A stretch of 64,000 nt of DNA. Origin: Kalmusia sp. IMI 367209. Its lineage: Eukaryota > Ascomycota > Dothideomycetes > Pleosporales > Didymosphaeriaceae. The first letter of the stretch is position 1; each line of letters opens with the position of its first letter. The position numbers and the translations under genes are program-made. Below, one piece after another: positions 11,832-23,060 of the stretch. The notes under the pieces are model-generated. The model was not told where the DNA came from. It did not search any database and saw only the letters and a program-made list of their open reading frames with translations. Location of the stretch: the NCBI GenBank assembly GCA_027946365.1, contig JAPEUQ010000003.1, positions 1,674,001-1,738,000 on the forward strand. The letters are read 5' to 3'.

Positions 11832-14792
11832 ATGTCGAATTTTGTGGTATCTCTGTAAGTCTTTCACGGCACCACGCCGCCATTTGCCTCTATGCCTGCA
11901 ATTGGTTGCTATCTTGAGCGAGGAGAAGCTGCCTGAAGGGAGGGGACTGATCGACTGACTGGCTGACCGCAGCTTCCTGCCCTACACGGTGAACTTCGAC
12001 AAGCCCGAGAAGTCTCAATCCACCAGCCCGGAGTCAATCCAACCACCAGCAATCTCAGATTTGGTCCGCAAAGGCTCGATTGGCAGCGTTCACAACGCAC
12101 AAAATGAGGGCCCGGACAGTCTTCTCAGGGACAACCGCCCCACGCACATCACCCTCCCAAAGACGCCTGCTGCTATGCTTGCACAGGAGGACTACTTCAC
12201 TCCTGCGCAACCAAGCGCCGCTACCCACTTCCTACGACCTAACGACCCCAAGAGTCTGGTGCGCAGCGACGCCCATGTTCCAGAGTGGGGAGCTGGCGGC
12301 ATGTTCTACAACCAGCCGCGCTCAAGGCCCAGCCGTACGGCTGACACCATCCTCGAATACACAAAGGCTCAGGAGCGCGCCCAGGCACAGCGGGACCAGT
12401 CAAGAGACCGAGCCAGGGGCTTGTACAAGACTGCGTCGAACAACAAGAAGAGCGATCCACGCTGGGAACAGAAGTATACAATCGTACCAGCAGTGCACGG
12501 AAACACCGGCCTGACCAACGCCGTTCGGGCTGCAGTCGACGTTGGATCCATGGAAGATGTCATTAGAGTCGGTCTCATTGGATTCGAAACGGACACCGTA
12601 GATGAGAACAAAAAGACGGAAATCTACGAGCAGCTCGAAGAAGAGCACGGTTCTCTGACCGTGTACGTGTCTGACGACGATTACAAAGGACACTATGACC
12701 ATTATTGCAAGACGATCCTGTGGCCAGTCTTCCATTACGTGATTCCAGACCACCCAAAGAGTAAAGCTTTCCTAGACCACTCTTGGATCTTCTACGAGAA
12801 AGTGAATCAGTCTTTCGCGGACAAGGTTGTCAAGAACTATAAGCGAGGTGATACAATCTGGATTCACGACTATCACCTCTGCCTCGTTCCGCAGATGATT
12901 CGACAGAAGCTCCCAGACGCTAAGATTGGCTTCTTCCTGCACACCGCCTTCCCTTCGTCTGAGGTCTTCCGTTGCCTAGCAGCACGCAAACAGCTGCTCG
13001 AAGGCATGCTAGGCGCTAATCTCGTCGCGTTTCAAACACAGGAATACGCCCACCACTTCCTACAGACTTGCAGCCGTATCCTATCTATTGAGGCTGTGGA
13101 TGATGGTGTCCAGCTCGAGAATCGCTTCGTCAACGTATACTCGTCGCCGATTGGTGTCGACCCCCAAGGACTCAAGAAAGCTCGAGATGAGCCACAAACC
13201 GCTGAGTGGATCAAGACTTTGACGGAGCGCTATCAGGGCAAGCGCGTGATCGTTGCCCGCGATAAGCTCGATAGCATTCGTGGAGTACGGCAGAAGCTCC
13301 TATCATTCGAGCTCTTCTTGAACAAGTATCCTGAGTGGAAAGATAAGGTATGCATGGACCGAATCGTGGGTTCAGCAGTTTTCTCACTGTGCCCTTAGGT
13401 TGTCTTGATCCAAGTTGCCACTTCGACAAAGGAGGATGCTGAGCTTGCATCTACAGTCTCTGAGATTGTCACACGCATCGACGCGCAACATTCAACCTTG
13501 TCCCACACACCGCTCGTGTTCTTGAGACAGGATATTTCCATCCATCAATACCTCGCCTTGTGTTCCACCGCAGACGCTCTGGCTATCACCAGTCTACGTG
13601 AAGGCATGAACCTTAGTGCCCACGAATTCATTGTCTGCCAGGACGGTGCCCACGGCGACAAGAAACATAGCCCACTCATTCTTAGCGAGTTTACTGGCAG
13701 CTCAGCAATTTTTGACGGCGCTGAGCTTGCGGTAAACCCTTGGCATTACCAAGGCATTGCCGACGCTTTCAAAGCAGCTCTGGAAATGAGCGAAGATGAG
13801 AAGGAACGCCGCTATGAGAAGTTGCTTAGCATGGTTTTGCATCATTCGGGAGACTTCTGGATTAGAAACCTGAGCGACCATCTCGCAAAGGTATTCGATG
13901 AGCAATTTCGCCGTGACACTATGTCTATCCCTCGTCTGTCTACTCAGAACCTGATCAAAGATTATGAGGTAGCCTGGAAACGATTGTTCGTTCTCGACTA
14001 TGAGGGAACTCTGGCATCGTACGGTTCGGTCAAAAATACCGTCATCACTAATGTTGACAAGATTATCGATATCCTCAGCGACATCCTGAACGACAAGAAA
14101 AACGCAGTCTATGTGATGAGCGGCCGCACCGTGGAGGAGCTTGAGTTGCTATTCAATCGCCTGCCCAATCTTGGCCTCATCGCTGAGAACGGATGCTTTG
14201 TCCGGGAAGGCGGCTCAGACGAGTGGGTACAGTTCCCCGATGAAGAGAAGACGCAGAAATGGAAAGAGTCTATTAAGGACATCCTTCAATACTACGTCGA
14301 GCGTGTCGAAGGCAGCTGGGTCGAAGAGCGCCAGTGCTCTCTAATCTTCCACTACCCGAACGAGACTGAGTCTGCGAGTCGTCAAGCCGGCGAATGTGCC
14401 AACCAGATCAATGATGCTTCTCAGCAGCAACGCGTGAAGGCGATCCCAACCCAAGACTCCGTCATTATCGAGCCGGTTGATTTCGACAAGTCGACTGCTA
14501 CGCAGCACATCTTGGCCAAATACCCTGAATCTGATCGACCGGAGTTCTTGTTTGTAGCTGGCAACGATCGCGATGATGAGGTCGTCTTCAAGTGGGCTAA
14601 TAATCTGAAGGAGAATTGGATCATTCGTCATGTGCAAACTGTCACTGTAGGCGACAGGAACTCCCTTGCCTTGTCCACCCTCCCCAACGGCACGACTGGT
14701 ATGTTGTCCTAATGTCATTTGGACTGCAACTGCTAATAGTTATAGGCCTTTTGAGCGTGCTAGCTAAGCTCTCTAAGGTGATCACAAATTGA
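11832..14792 (+). CDS. TPS3: trehalose-6-phosphate synthase complex regulatory subunit (TPS3/TSL1 type)
   Basis: Four exons: 11832-11854, 11973-13347, 13399-14698 and 14746-14792, encoding 914 residues. The tiny first exon gives MSNFVVSL and joins to FLPYTVNF, the usual N-terminus of these subunits. A GT20 domain follows (HDYHLCLVPQM near residue 305, REGMNLSAHE near 533), then a HAD phosphatase-like domain (LDYEGTL near 665, SGRTVEE, GNDRDDEVVF near 853). Active-site positions look degenerate: the phosphatase motif DxDGT reads DYEGT, the usual GDD reads GND, and the Gly-Gly-Leu sugar-phosphate loop of active synthases is NTGL. Family knowledge then points to the non-catalytic large subunit that stabilises the Tps1-Tps2 complex in the cytosol. 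The alternative is an active Tps2 phosphatase; the motif losses argue against it. Confidence 0.88.
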
Positions 14793-15280
14793 TCTCATGT
14801 ACATACTCGGCATCACCACATCTTCACGGCGTCAAGCCACGTTCTTGTTTTTGCCTCTTTTGGGAAATGCACGATACCAGTTCACGAGTTTTATGAATGA
14901 GGACATGGGAATTTCACGATAGGCATAGCGTGCAATGCAAGCGTAACATGCAAGCGTGCATCAGCCAGCATTAGCGTTGGAGTCTTGTCAGGTATGATGG
15001 ATGGGTAGCATGGTCTGGCGTGTCCTGGCGTGCTATCTAGGGTTATGGTTCCTAGTGGTCTAGATCCAATGAGTCCATCGCAATCTTCATAATAGATTTT
15101 TTTGTGCCTTCGATGCGTGCTTCGTTCGGGTAAACTACACTGAAGAACAGATATGCTTGCAGATAACTTTGGCGCGTATCATGGATTGTGGAGTGACTCC
15201 ACACACTTCACATGAAGTGTTCCTGAGGTTTTGTCATTACAACAGATTATCGTGCTCAAGTGCTTCAGTGCTTCAGTGTC
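14793..15280. other. intergenic, convergent 3' ends
   Basis: 3' flanks of the trehalose gene and of the Gln-rich protein gene. A GTAACATGCAAGCGTGCA-like run with repeated GCAAGCGT sits near 14940-14960. No gene seen. Confidence 0.6.
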
Positions 15281-16978
15281 TCAGTACCTGAACATGACAA
15301 TGCCCGCCCGTTCGGGATCTAATTTCCCTAATACCGGTCTACACTTCTCTAATGCCAATGCACCATTGATGACCAGACTCACCATCCTCCCTAGAACATC
15401 GACATACCTCTCCCTCACGGTATCTTTGATATGTCCCACACTGATGATAGTGTCCAAGAACTCGCATATCTGCTCATGTTGCCACTCGGGATTGTATGCA
15501 GCTGCTTGTGGGTTGAGAGCGTACTGCGCAGCGCGCATCTGCGACAACGTCCAGGGCGACCAGGCACAGATGGGTGCTTTGGAAGTGACCGGTATAACGA
15601 GCGCGGGACATCCGTCGAGGAGGTGGAAGATGAGGGTGCCGCATCCTGGCCGCCGGGACGTCGACCACATGTTGGCTCTATAAGGGGCTATACCGGTGAA
15701 GAGGATGACGAGGCGATTGGTCCCTATGTCGATCTGGGGGTTGGGCTCGCACATTGCGAGGGTGTGAGTGGACTCGGAGAGGAGTTTGTGCGCCATCAGA
15801 TAGTCGCCTATACTTGGTCAGTCGAGTTCCTTCGCCTAGACTTTTCAATCGTAACAGAGGAAATGCTGCTTACCACCCAAAAACGGCCCAAAGAACTGAC
15901 AGATGCCAAAATCATTCGCCCGCGGTACACTCGGCGTCCGCGCGCTCGCAAACAAATACGGACAAAACCAGCCCTTCTCACATGCCTGCGTATCCCTGGC
16001 CCCGTACACACCCACAAACCTCAGATCGGCGTCGACGCCCATCAGCTTGTGCTTGATGCCGACTTGCAGGCTCTTCACGCCCGTCGTTTGCAGCATCTTC
16101 TCCTCCTCGGGCAGCATGTGCTCGATAATGCCTTTGTCGATCGCCTGCTCGACGATCTGGAACACCCCGTATTTCAACACGGTCGAGCCGACGATAGTAC
16201 CTGCACCTGACGAGACGATTTCAGAGATGAAGCTGTCTGCGCCGAAAGCGCTTGTTACGCCGTCGGAGATGCCATCAACGAGGGGAGCACCGACAAAGGC
16301 GAACGTGGTAAACAATACGGCATCGCGGTAGCGGACGTTGGGCAGAGTGACGGGGTTATTATCGCCCCATGGGGAGAGAGCGGTGGGCATTTTCATGGTG
16401 GTGGTGACTGTTTGGACCGAGGAGCGGGCGACGCGGCCGAACAGGGTATCGCCGAAGAAGCGCTTCACGCTGTCGGTTTTCTGCTCATCTTTGGGGCTGG
16501 TGGGGTCACTGTGGGTGGAGTGTTTGTTGCCGAAGAGACCGGATGGAGCGGTTGTGGTGTAGTGCGGTCTTTGGGGTTGTTGAACGGGTTGGGATTGTGG
16601 GAGCATTTGCTGTGGTTGTTGCATGGCCTGGGGACTGATGGGTTGCTGTGAACTCATCATCTGTTGCTGGTAGAGCTGAAGCTTTTCGGGTGGCATGTTC
16701 TGAATGGCCTGCTGGATTTGCTCTTGTTGCTGCGGAGTCATATTTGGGGGGTATGTAAGGGGTTGTTGGGTAATTGGCTGAGGCGTTGGGTATCCTTGTG
16801 GAGACTGGACATAGTTTTGCTGCTGTATATAGGGTTGAGGCTGCTGCATTTGAGTTTGATGGTAGGGCAGCTTTTCGGATGGCACTGGAGCGAAGCCATT
16901 TTGTATCGGCAGCGGCGTAGATGTGGGAAGTTGTTGCGGTTGCATCGTATATGGAGGAGGTGGAGCAGATGTATCCAT
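15281..16978 (-). CDS. hypothetical protein with Gln/Pro-rich N-terminus, 543 aa
   Basis: Two exons on the minus strand, 16978-15874 and 15807-15281, joined by a 66-bp intron with a GTAAGC donor; the join reads through as LGG-DYLMAHK. Roughly residues 1-155 are dominated by Gln, Pro, Met and Tyr (for example QQPLTYPPNMTPQQQEQIQQ) and look like a prion-like disordered tail. After a basic linker comes a compact region of about 350 residues with Gly-rich, alternating segments (GAGTIVGSTVLKYG, DKGIIEHMLPEEEKM) and several cysteines and tryptophans in the C-terminal half. I do not recognise a family. There is no signal peptide. It is divergent from the Spp2 gene, so the 958 bp between them may hold both promoters. 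Confidence 0.82.
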
Positions 16979-17936
16979 GCTGAAAGATGTGCGCAGGAAT
17001 TATCTAAGAAGGTACTTCCCAACGCGTCTTCCTCGCTCTTGTTGTTGACAACTTTTGGAACTTCCGATCTTCTAGTTCACAAGGAATCTTTTTGGTCCGT
17101 AGAATGGTATGAAGTTACTCTCTTCGAACAATTTCGAATTTCGGGCCGCAAGGCTGAAACGGCAACTAGATGCTAACAGATGAAAGCGAAGCGTAGAAGG
17201 GGTATCTTAAAAGAAGAGATGTACAGAAGAAGATGGGGCCTTAAAACGACCGACGAACAAGGAGAAATTGTGGAATTGACGTTTAAAAGAGCATGAGGGG
17301 TTGCAGAAGGTACATGTATGCACTATCTCGTATTCAGGGCGCGAGCTGGCCCTCAGCCGCGCCCGAGTGGTTTTGGCCTTGCCATTTGTGGTGCGATGAA
17401 GCGAATGTCGAACGATGCGAGACAAAATCGCAGCCTAATCCTTTCGTGTAACAGTGGTAGCGATTTGCCTGCAATTCGGACACGAGAAGAGAAGCGATGC
17501 ATTGAAAAGGTAAGTAATGTCTTGGTCGGTACAGAGGGCACGGTCCGCAGTAGCTTAGACTAGAACTACACTGTGCAGCTGATGATGTTCACACGCCCCA
17601 TTCAATCTGAGTAACAAAATTCTTGCGCCTTCCTACATTCAGTCGGTACCTTGCGGTTGAAACTTAAATACAGTCGAGCATCGCAACGCACGTGACCATG
17701 ACAGCCTTCGATGCAGGGGTGGGCGCCAAGAGCGATGTCATTGGCGTGAACTTTAGAATTCACGACTGAGCTTTCAACCTTCATCCAAACATTCTTCTCC
17801 ACAAATACCTCTCCGAGCGTCAATAACATTCTCTCGTCGCCCTTGTTTGCCACTATTCTATTACCCAATACCAACATCCCTCATGCTGCACTCCTAGAAG
17901 CTCTCAGCCTGTCTGCGCGCAAACAGCTCTCTCGCT
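16979..17936. other. divergent intergenic region
   Basis: Shared upstream region of the Gln-rich protein gene (minus) and the Spp2 gene (plus). It holds no frame I can support. The part next to Spp2 (about 17820-17936) is C/T-rich like a leader. Confidence 0.55.
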
Positions 17937-19409
17937 ATGGCCACCGGCGGCTTCAAACTCTCACTCGTTGGTGCGAAAGGCAAACCCGGACTCAAAGCGG
18001 CGCTCGAAAAGCCTGCGAAGAGACGGCGCCTTGCTCTTGACGATGATGAACCCGAGGATGACAATTCCAAGCAAGAGATCACCGGTTGGGACGCTGCAGA
18101 AGGCGGCGCCGTAGACGCAAACGCCAAAAAGGAAGAACCCAAGGGTCCTCGTATCATCCCCGCCATACCGAATCGCGATTGGCGCGAGAAGGTGCGGCAA
18201 AGACAGCTCGCACGCGCTGGCGCAAACCCCACTGAGAATGGCAACAATGTGGAGCAGATGGGGGAGCCGGAGATGGCATATGGCTTGACTGTATTCGACA
18301 AGAAAGCAGAAAAAGAAGAAGAGGTGGAGCAGAAGCCTGAGCCCATGGACACTGACGACGGCTTCATCAAGTTGGACGATGACAACGAACTCACGGAAGA
18401 CCAAAAACTCCAAGCCGAAGCATTTGAAGCCCTCATCAACGGCAAGCCTACGAAGGGAGCTGTAATTCCGATATCCGAAGAAGAAGCCTTTCAGAACGAT
18501 ATCCGCGACGCGCCCGACGCGCCTACGCTCGAAGCATACGAAGCCACCCCTATCGAAGGATTTGGTGCTGCGCTCTTGAGAGGTATGGGCTGGAAAGATG
18601 GCGAGTCACTAGGCACAGACAAGAAACCGCTTGAGACACCAAAGGAAATCAAGCGGCGGCCTGCACTCCTAGGCATTGGCGCCAAACCAGAGTCTGCTGT
18701 GGGAATTGAACTAGGGGAGTGGGGTCAGAAGAAGAACCCTTACCAAAAGAAGACAGCTATGAAATATAATCCGGTGACCCTGCGGAACAAGCATACTGGA
18801 GAGATGATTAGCGAGGAAGAGCTTAAGGAACGGTTGGAGGCACAACGATTGGCTGATGAGAAAGCGGCTCGGAACAGCAAGTACGTGGATGACGGCGAGG
18901 ATGACGAGAGGAGGCGCGAGAAGCGTAGGGAGAAGAAGGATAGAGATCGTCGAGACGATGACTACGATAGTGAGCGAAAGCGGGACAAAGATCGTCGACG
19001 AGATCGAGATGACGATCGAGACCGCCGACGAGACCGAAAGTATCGAGACGAAGACTATGATGATAGCGATCGTCGACGGGAGAAGAGGCATCGAGACGAA
19101 GATTACGAGGACAGCGATCGGAAGCGAGAGAAGCGGCGTGATAGAGACAGACGCGATAGAGATCGAAGTCGCAGTCCGTACGACGATGATCGACGAGAAA
19201 GGCGACGAGAGCGTGATCGCCGTGACAGGAGTGTTGACAACGAGGATTACCGGAAGGAGAAACGTCGAGAGCGGGAGCGTCGCGACAGGCATAGGAGTCG
19301 AAGTAAGGACTCGGATGACAGGCGTAGACGGAGACGCGATCATGAGTATGAGGATGATAGGGATGACAGGAAAAGGAGCTCCAAGGAGGACAAGTACTAC
19401 AGGAAGTAG
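17937..19409 (+). CDS. SPP2: pre-mRNA-splicing factor Spp2 (G-patch, GPKOW family)
   Basis: Intronless, 490 residues. Spp2 is the G-patch cofactor that recruits and activates the DEAH ATPase Prp2 for the first catalytic step of splicing, in the nucleus. The N-terminus (FKLSLVGAKGKPGLK) and the conserved block RIIPAIPNRDWREKVRQRQL near residue 80-100 fit fungal Spp2. The G-patch runs from about residue 206 (PIEGFGAALLRGMGWKDG) with the defining Gly residues, followed by ESLGTDKK. From about residue 320 to the end is an Arg/Asp/Glu-rich tail with repeated RRREKR and DEDYEDSDR-like units and one RSRSP block. The tail is much longer than in yeast Spp2, as is usual for filamentous fungi. The start has a favourable context (GCTATGGCC). 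Confidence 0.93.
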   Translation: MATGGFKLSLVGAKGKPGLKAALEKPAKRRRLALDDDEPEDDNSKQEITGWDAAEGGAVDANAKKEEPKGPRIIPAIPNRDWREKVRQRQLARAGANPTENGNNVEQMGEPEMAYGLTVFDKKAEKEEEVEQKPEPMDTDDGFIKLDDDNELTEDQKLQAEAFEALINGKPTKGAVIPISEEEAFQNDIRDAPDAPTLEAYEATPIEGFGAALLRGMGWKDGESLGTDKKPLETPKEIKRRPALLGIGAKPESAVGIELGEWGQKKNPYQKKTAMKYNPVTLRNKHTGEMISEEELKERLEAQRLADEKAARNSKYVDDGEDDERRREKRREKKDRDRRDDDYDSERKRDKDRRRDRDDDRDRRRDRKYRDEDYDDSDRRREKRHRDEDYEDSDRKREKRRDRDRRDRDRSRSPYDDDRRERRRERDRRDRSVDNEDYRKEKRRERERRDRHRSRSKDSDDRRRRRRDHEYEDDRDDRKRSSKEDKYYRK

Positions 19410-19970
19410 TGTTCCATGTCTATAGCCTCTTCGGACCTGATGTGCATATAAGGGGAAATGATACCAGAGCATTCGAAGCTCAACATGCTACTAATTTCGA
19501 TCATACATCTACATCAAGTGATATCATAGAAGTCCCCGTGATATAACGAGAAGATAGAAATTGGTTACGGTTCGTTAAGTGTATCATATAGCTTAGCATA
19601 AATGAAGCCACAATGCGTGCATACGCTTGTCATTAGCATTGAGGGTTTTTTCATTAACCCAAGTCAAGCTATACCATGTAGATCAAATTCGCAAGTTCAA
19701 TCAGTTGTTCAGAAAGTCTTGTGCATTAACTTATTCGATTCTCACTACATCAAAATTACCAAACGATCTATGAATACAAGGTATAAGAAGAAGTCCTCCC
19801 AGATGGATATCAACGCTCAATGCTACGAACTTTGTCAGGCCGAAACGCCAGACCCAATGTGGTCACTCTAGTCGTACAAACTATGGAATCAACAAAGCAT
19901 ATTGACAAAAGGACTCAGAGGTGTATGCTAATGCAGATATGCTTTCATGGACGGGCCATGATCATGACAT
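19410..19970. other. intergenic, convergent 3' ends
   Basis: 3' flanks of the Spp2 and Sfk1-like genes. AT-rich, no supported gene or RNA. Confidence 0.6.
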
Positions 19971-20953
19971 CTAAAAATTCCTGGATGGTAAGGGTGCAGG
20001 CTCAGCGGGTTTGGGGACCTGTGTTGGGCCATTCGTGTATCCGTTGGTATACCCGTTTCCATTCGTGTAGCCGTTGCCGTTCGTGTACCCATTTGTTGCG
20101 CCGTTGGTATTTCCGTTGAGCGGCCTGTTATGGTTCCCGCGGAAATATTGCGCTCCGTCCGCCGCACCGTCACCCAAGCCGCCTTGCTCCGCCATATCCA
20201 TCTCAGTCTCCCTGCTCTGGTAATGCTTCCCGCGTACGGCGGGCATGAAGTCGATGAAGAAGCTTAGCACGTAGAAGAAGAAAACAAATGAGATGACCCA
20301 TTCGAGCACCGCGGCCACATTCCACTTCTTCTGGTTCTGCGTAACACCAAATGCGATGGCAAGGCAGACCTCAAAGATGATGAAGAAGAGCTTGATCCAG
20401 AAGCTGTAGCGCAGGATCGAGTGCTCGCGGAAGTGAATGCCCAAGCGCTGGTACTCCCAACAAATGAAAATAGCGGATATGATATAACCGGCGATAAAGA
20501 GGACGAGGAAGCCGTCGTGGAGGTGCGGATGGTGGAGGGTATCGAAGATAGAGAGAAGGATGAGGCCTGCGGCACCGGCGATCGACGCGATGATCGCGCA
20601 AATGCTGTAAATCTTTTGCCATATCGACGTATTGGGTGCGAGTTTGCCTTTGTGCCGTAGCCAGCGCTCAAAGATGAAGGCGAGATCGAAAGATACGACG
20701 GTTACGGCGGACATCGCGATGAAGAGGGGTTTGAGGCCTTGAGCACCAATATCTGCAATTGCGCATTAGGACGTTACGCGTCTCGAGTCTTTCATGTCTA
20801 CTGACCAGAGATGTAGGCTATGTGCTGGCTCGGATCCATTGACGAGTAATGCGGTGACCCTTGCGAGCTCCATGTTGTCAACATGGCTATCAACATAGCT
20901 AGCCATACTAAAGAGGAGAAAATGGGCACGGCCCAGTAAGAGAGGAACCACAT
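19971..20953 (-). CDS. Frag1/DRAM/Sfk1-family membrane protein
   Basis: Two exons on the minus strand: 20953-20806 and 20752-19971, 309 residues, with a 53-bp intron. The join yields HIAYIS-DIGAQGLKPLFIA, the diagnostic block of this family. Six hydrophobic helices are seen near residues 2-24, 55-78, 97-120, 127-148, 165-187 and 197-220. The family includes yeast Sfk1, a plasma-membrane partner of the PI4-kinase Stt4, and animal DRAM/TMEM150 proteins. The final ~75 residues are hydrophilic and cytosolic, with a tandem Asn-Gly-Tyr-Thr repeat (GYTNGNGYTNGNGYTNG) that is visible in DNA as a repeat near 20030-20110. The repeated tail is species-variable material and probably not part of the fold. 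The start ATG is followed directly by the first helix. Confidence 0.9.
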
Positions 20954-23060
20954 GGTGGCTGTATGTAAGGCGCACTGGCTGACTGATTCGCCAACGACGC
21001 GGGTTTGGATGGACCGGAAGGCACTCCTTCCCACAGAGAGGGGTCAAGAATGGGACGCCACTGGACGCTAGGAGGTGAAACAATGCTCAACCTTGGAAAA
21101 AGTCTCTCCAAGTCTTCGTAACTCGCGCGTAGCCTCGTGTCGGAGATATAATGGAGGTGGAAAAAACATGGTTAGCCAGCGCAGTATTATTTGTTCAAGA
21201 TTCGTAGACGCGATGATGTCACTAAGACTTTTCGCTGGGACTCTAGTCGCCAAGGCCGCGAGGTTCCGCAGCGGAGGAGGGCAGTGGGACGGACCGAAGC
21301 TTCACGTCACTGCCGAGAGGCGAACTCATGACTCTGATCGACGACTACGTGCAAGGCCTCGGACGAGGAGATAATTGATCTGTTACAGCCGAAGAGTGGA
21401 GGCAAAGGTGTGCGGGAGATCTGATGGATGCGCAGGGCACGAGCTCAGGCTGTGTGGCTTTTTGGGGTCAGGTTTAAGCGAGATGGAACTCGACCAAAGA
21501 CAGATAAAGAGACACTGGAGCAACTTGGGTTGTAAAGGCACGTCCTCTGTAGTCGATGGAGAGCAGCTGCCAACTGTCAGCAGTGACGAGGAGCCCAGTT
21601 CACGAGGATGGATGCTGACGAATGCGCGTCTTGACGTGGCCAGGGCTGTGTCTGAGCACTCAATCTCGGTTCGAATCAGGATATTTACCAGAGATGAGAT
21701 GCAACGTCCTTCGCGTGAGGCGTACATAGATTCCTATCAGTGAACATTGCTGGCTGGGTCACGAGCGCTGGCCAAGTGTCTATGTGCTGTTTCAGTTCCG
21801 AAGTCGCGGGGCCCTCACGGCTGATATAACTGGCATCCGCGGCGGTACTGTCTGATGCGGTTATTGCGCGCATGAACGCCTGGTTTCGGCAGGAGACACA
21901 GAACAGGCCTGAGGCACGGACAGACCCCACAGGACTTGTCACGACAAGTATCTAGTCTTGAAGCTCAAGATGCCCAAGGAGCTCATATCTTCTGTGGAGC
22001 TGTAGGCCTGATCTCTGGGAAGATCAAGATTTGCCTCAGGTGAGGATGCGGAAGCGAGAAATGCATCTCGGAGATTACGACAGAGGCCAACTGGTAAAAC
22101 CGCCGATGAAACTCACGCACCGTCGGCCCTCATTTCGCAACTTACGAGCGTTTGAACGTAATTGTAGAACAGTCGAGGTACAACGGCGAAGCGGTCTCGT
22201 GCGGCGGAGCAGTGATGGATTGCATGCACCTCCACTAATGTGATGCAAGGACTGAAATTGGGGACCCGATCCTGTGCCTACTGCAGCAGGGTGATGGAAG
22301 TTGATTATAGCAGCGGTCCTATACAACGCCGGACGGACCAGATGAGCGCGATCGAGCGGAGGGGGCAGATCGCATCATGATAATGCGGAAAGCCGTCAGA
22401 ATCGGATGCTATCCAGGCGTCTGCGCTGGACAATAAGGCCAACACTTACTCGAAACTGGGCCACGACTGTCGACGCGGCGTCTACATGCGTCGCGATCGT
22501 CCGTCGCACTACCCGATTTGACCTGATCCACCACCAGGATCAAGGCTCGCCCCATGCATGCGCTCGCCAACCGAACGCTCAAAGGCCTCGAAGTGCCGGT
22601 CCCCTCTGCTAATGATTGGCAGAATGGACGCGGAGCTCAACGACCTGGGTACGTGCATGGTTGGGGGTTTCACCTCGACACCTCTTCCAAGTTTGTTGTT
22701 TACCGTGGGTGCATACTCTCCACCTTGCTTAGCTGCAGACTCGTAATCGTACGTTCAAGACGGTGTGAGACCATTTTAACCACCTAGGCGCCTCCATGGA
22801 AAGAAGACATCTCGTCTAATCTTTCGGAGCTCGAACCGTGAGCTCGTTGTGCCTTCCTTTAACATCCGCCCCAGCCTTCGCGTCCGGTTTCGTAGCTTCC
22901 AGGCATAATCTCGGGTCAGTTCTGCCATAGTAGGAGCTTCCCCGCCTATGTGTAGCTTCTAATCCGACCTTAGTTCTGCCTCTTACTCGTCCGATGTCTG
23001 CCATTTGAGCCTCACTGGGCCTTGCTGCTCCTCGAATACCAAGCCCCCAGTCTCGACAGC
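20954..23060. other. gene-free 2.1 kb upstream of the Ser/Pro-rich gene
   Basis: Only short frames on both strands (the longest, 21375-21743, begins at a non-ATG codon and has no coding signature). The right end is the leader of the 968-residue protein gene; the left end is the promoter of the Sfk1-like gene. Confidence 0.5.

Noticed and set aside
18711..19472. 253-codon frame antisense to the Spp2 tail
   Set aside because: It is a mirror of the Arg/Asp-rich repeats on the sense strand; its Ile/Val/Ser-rich text is what antisense of GAN/CGN codons produces.
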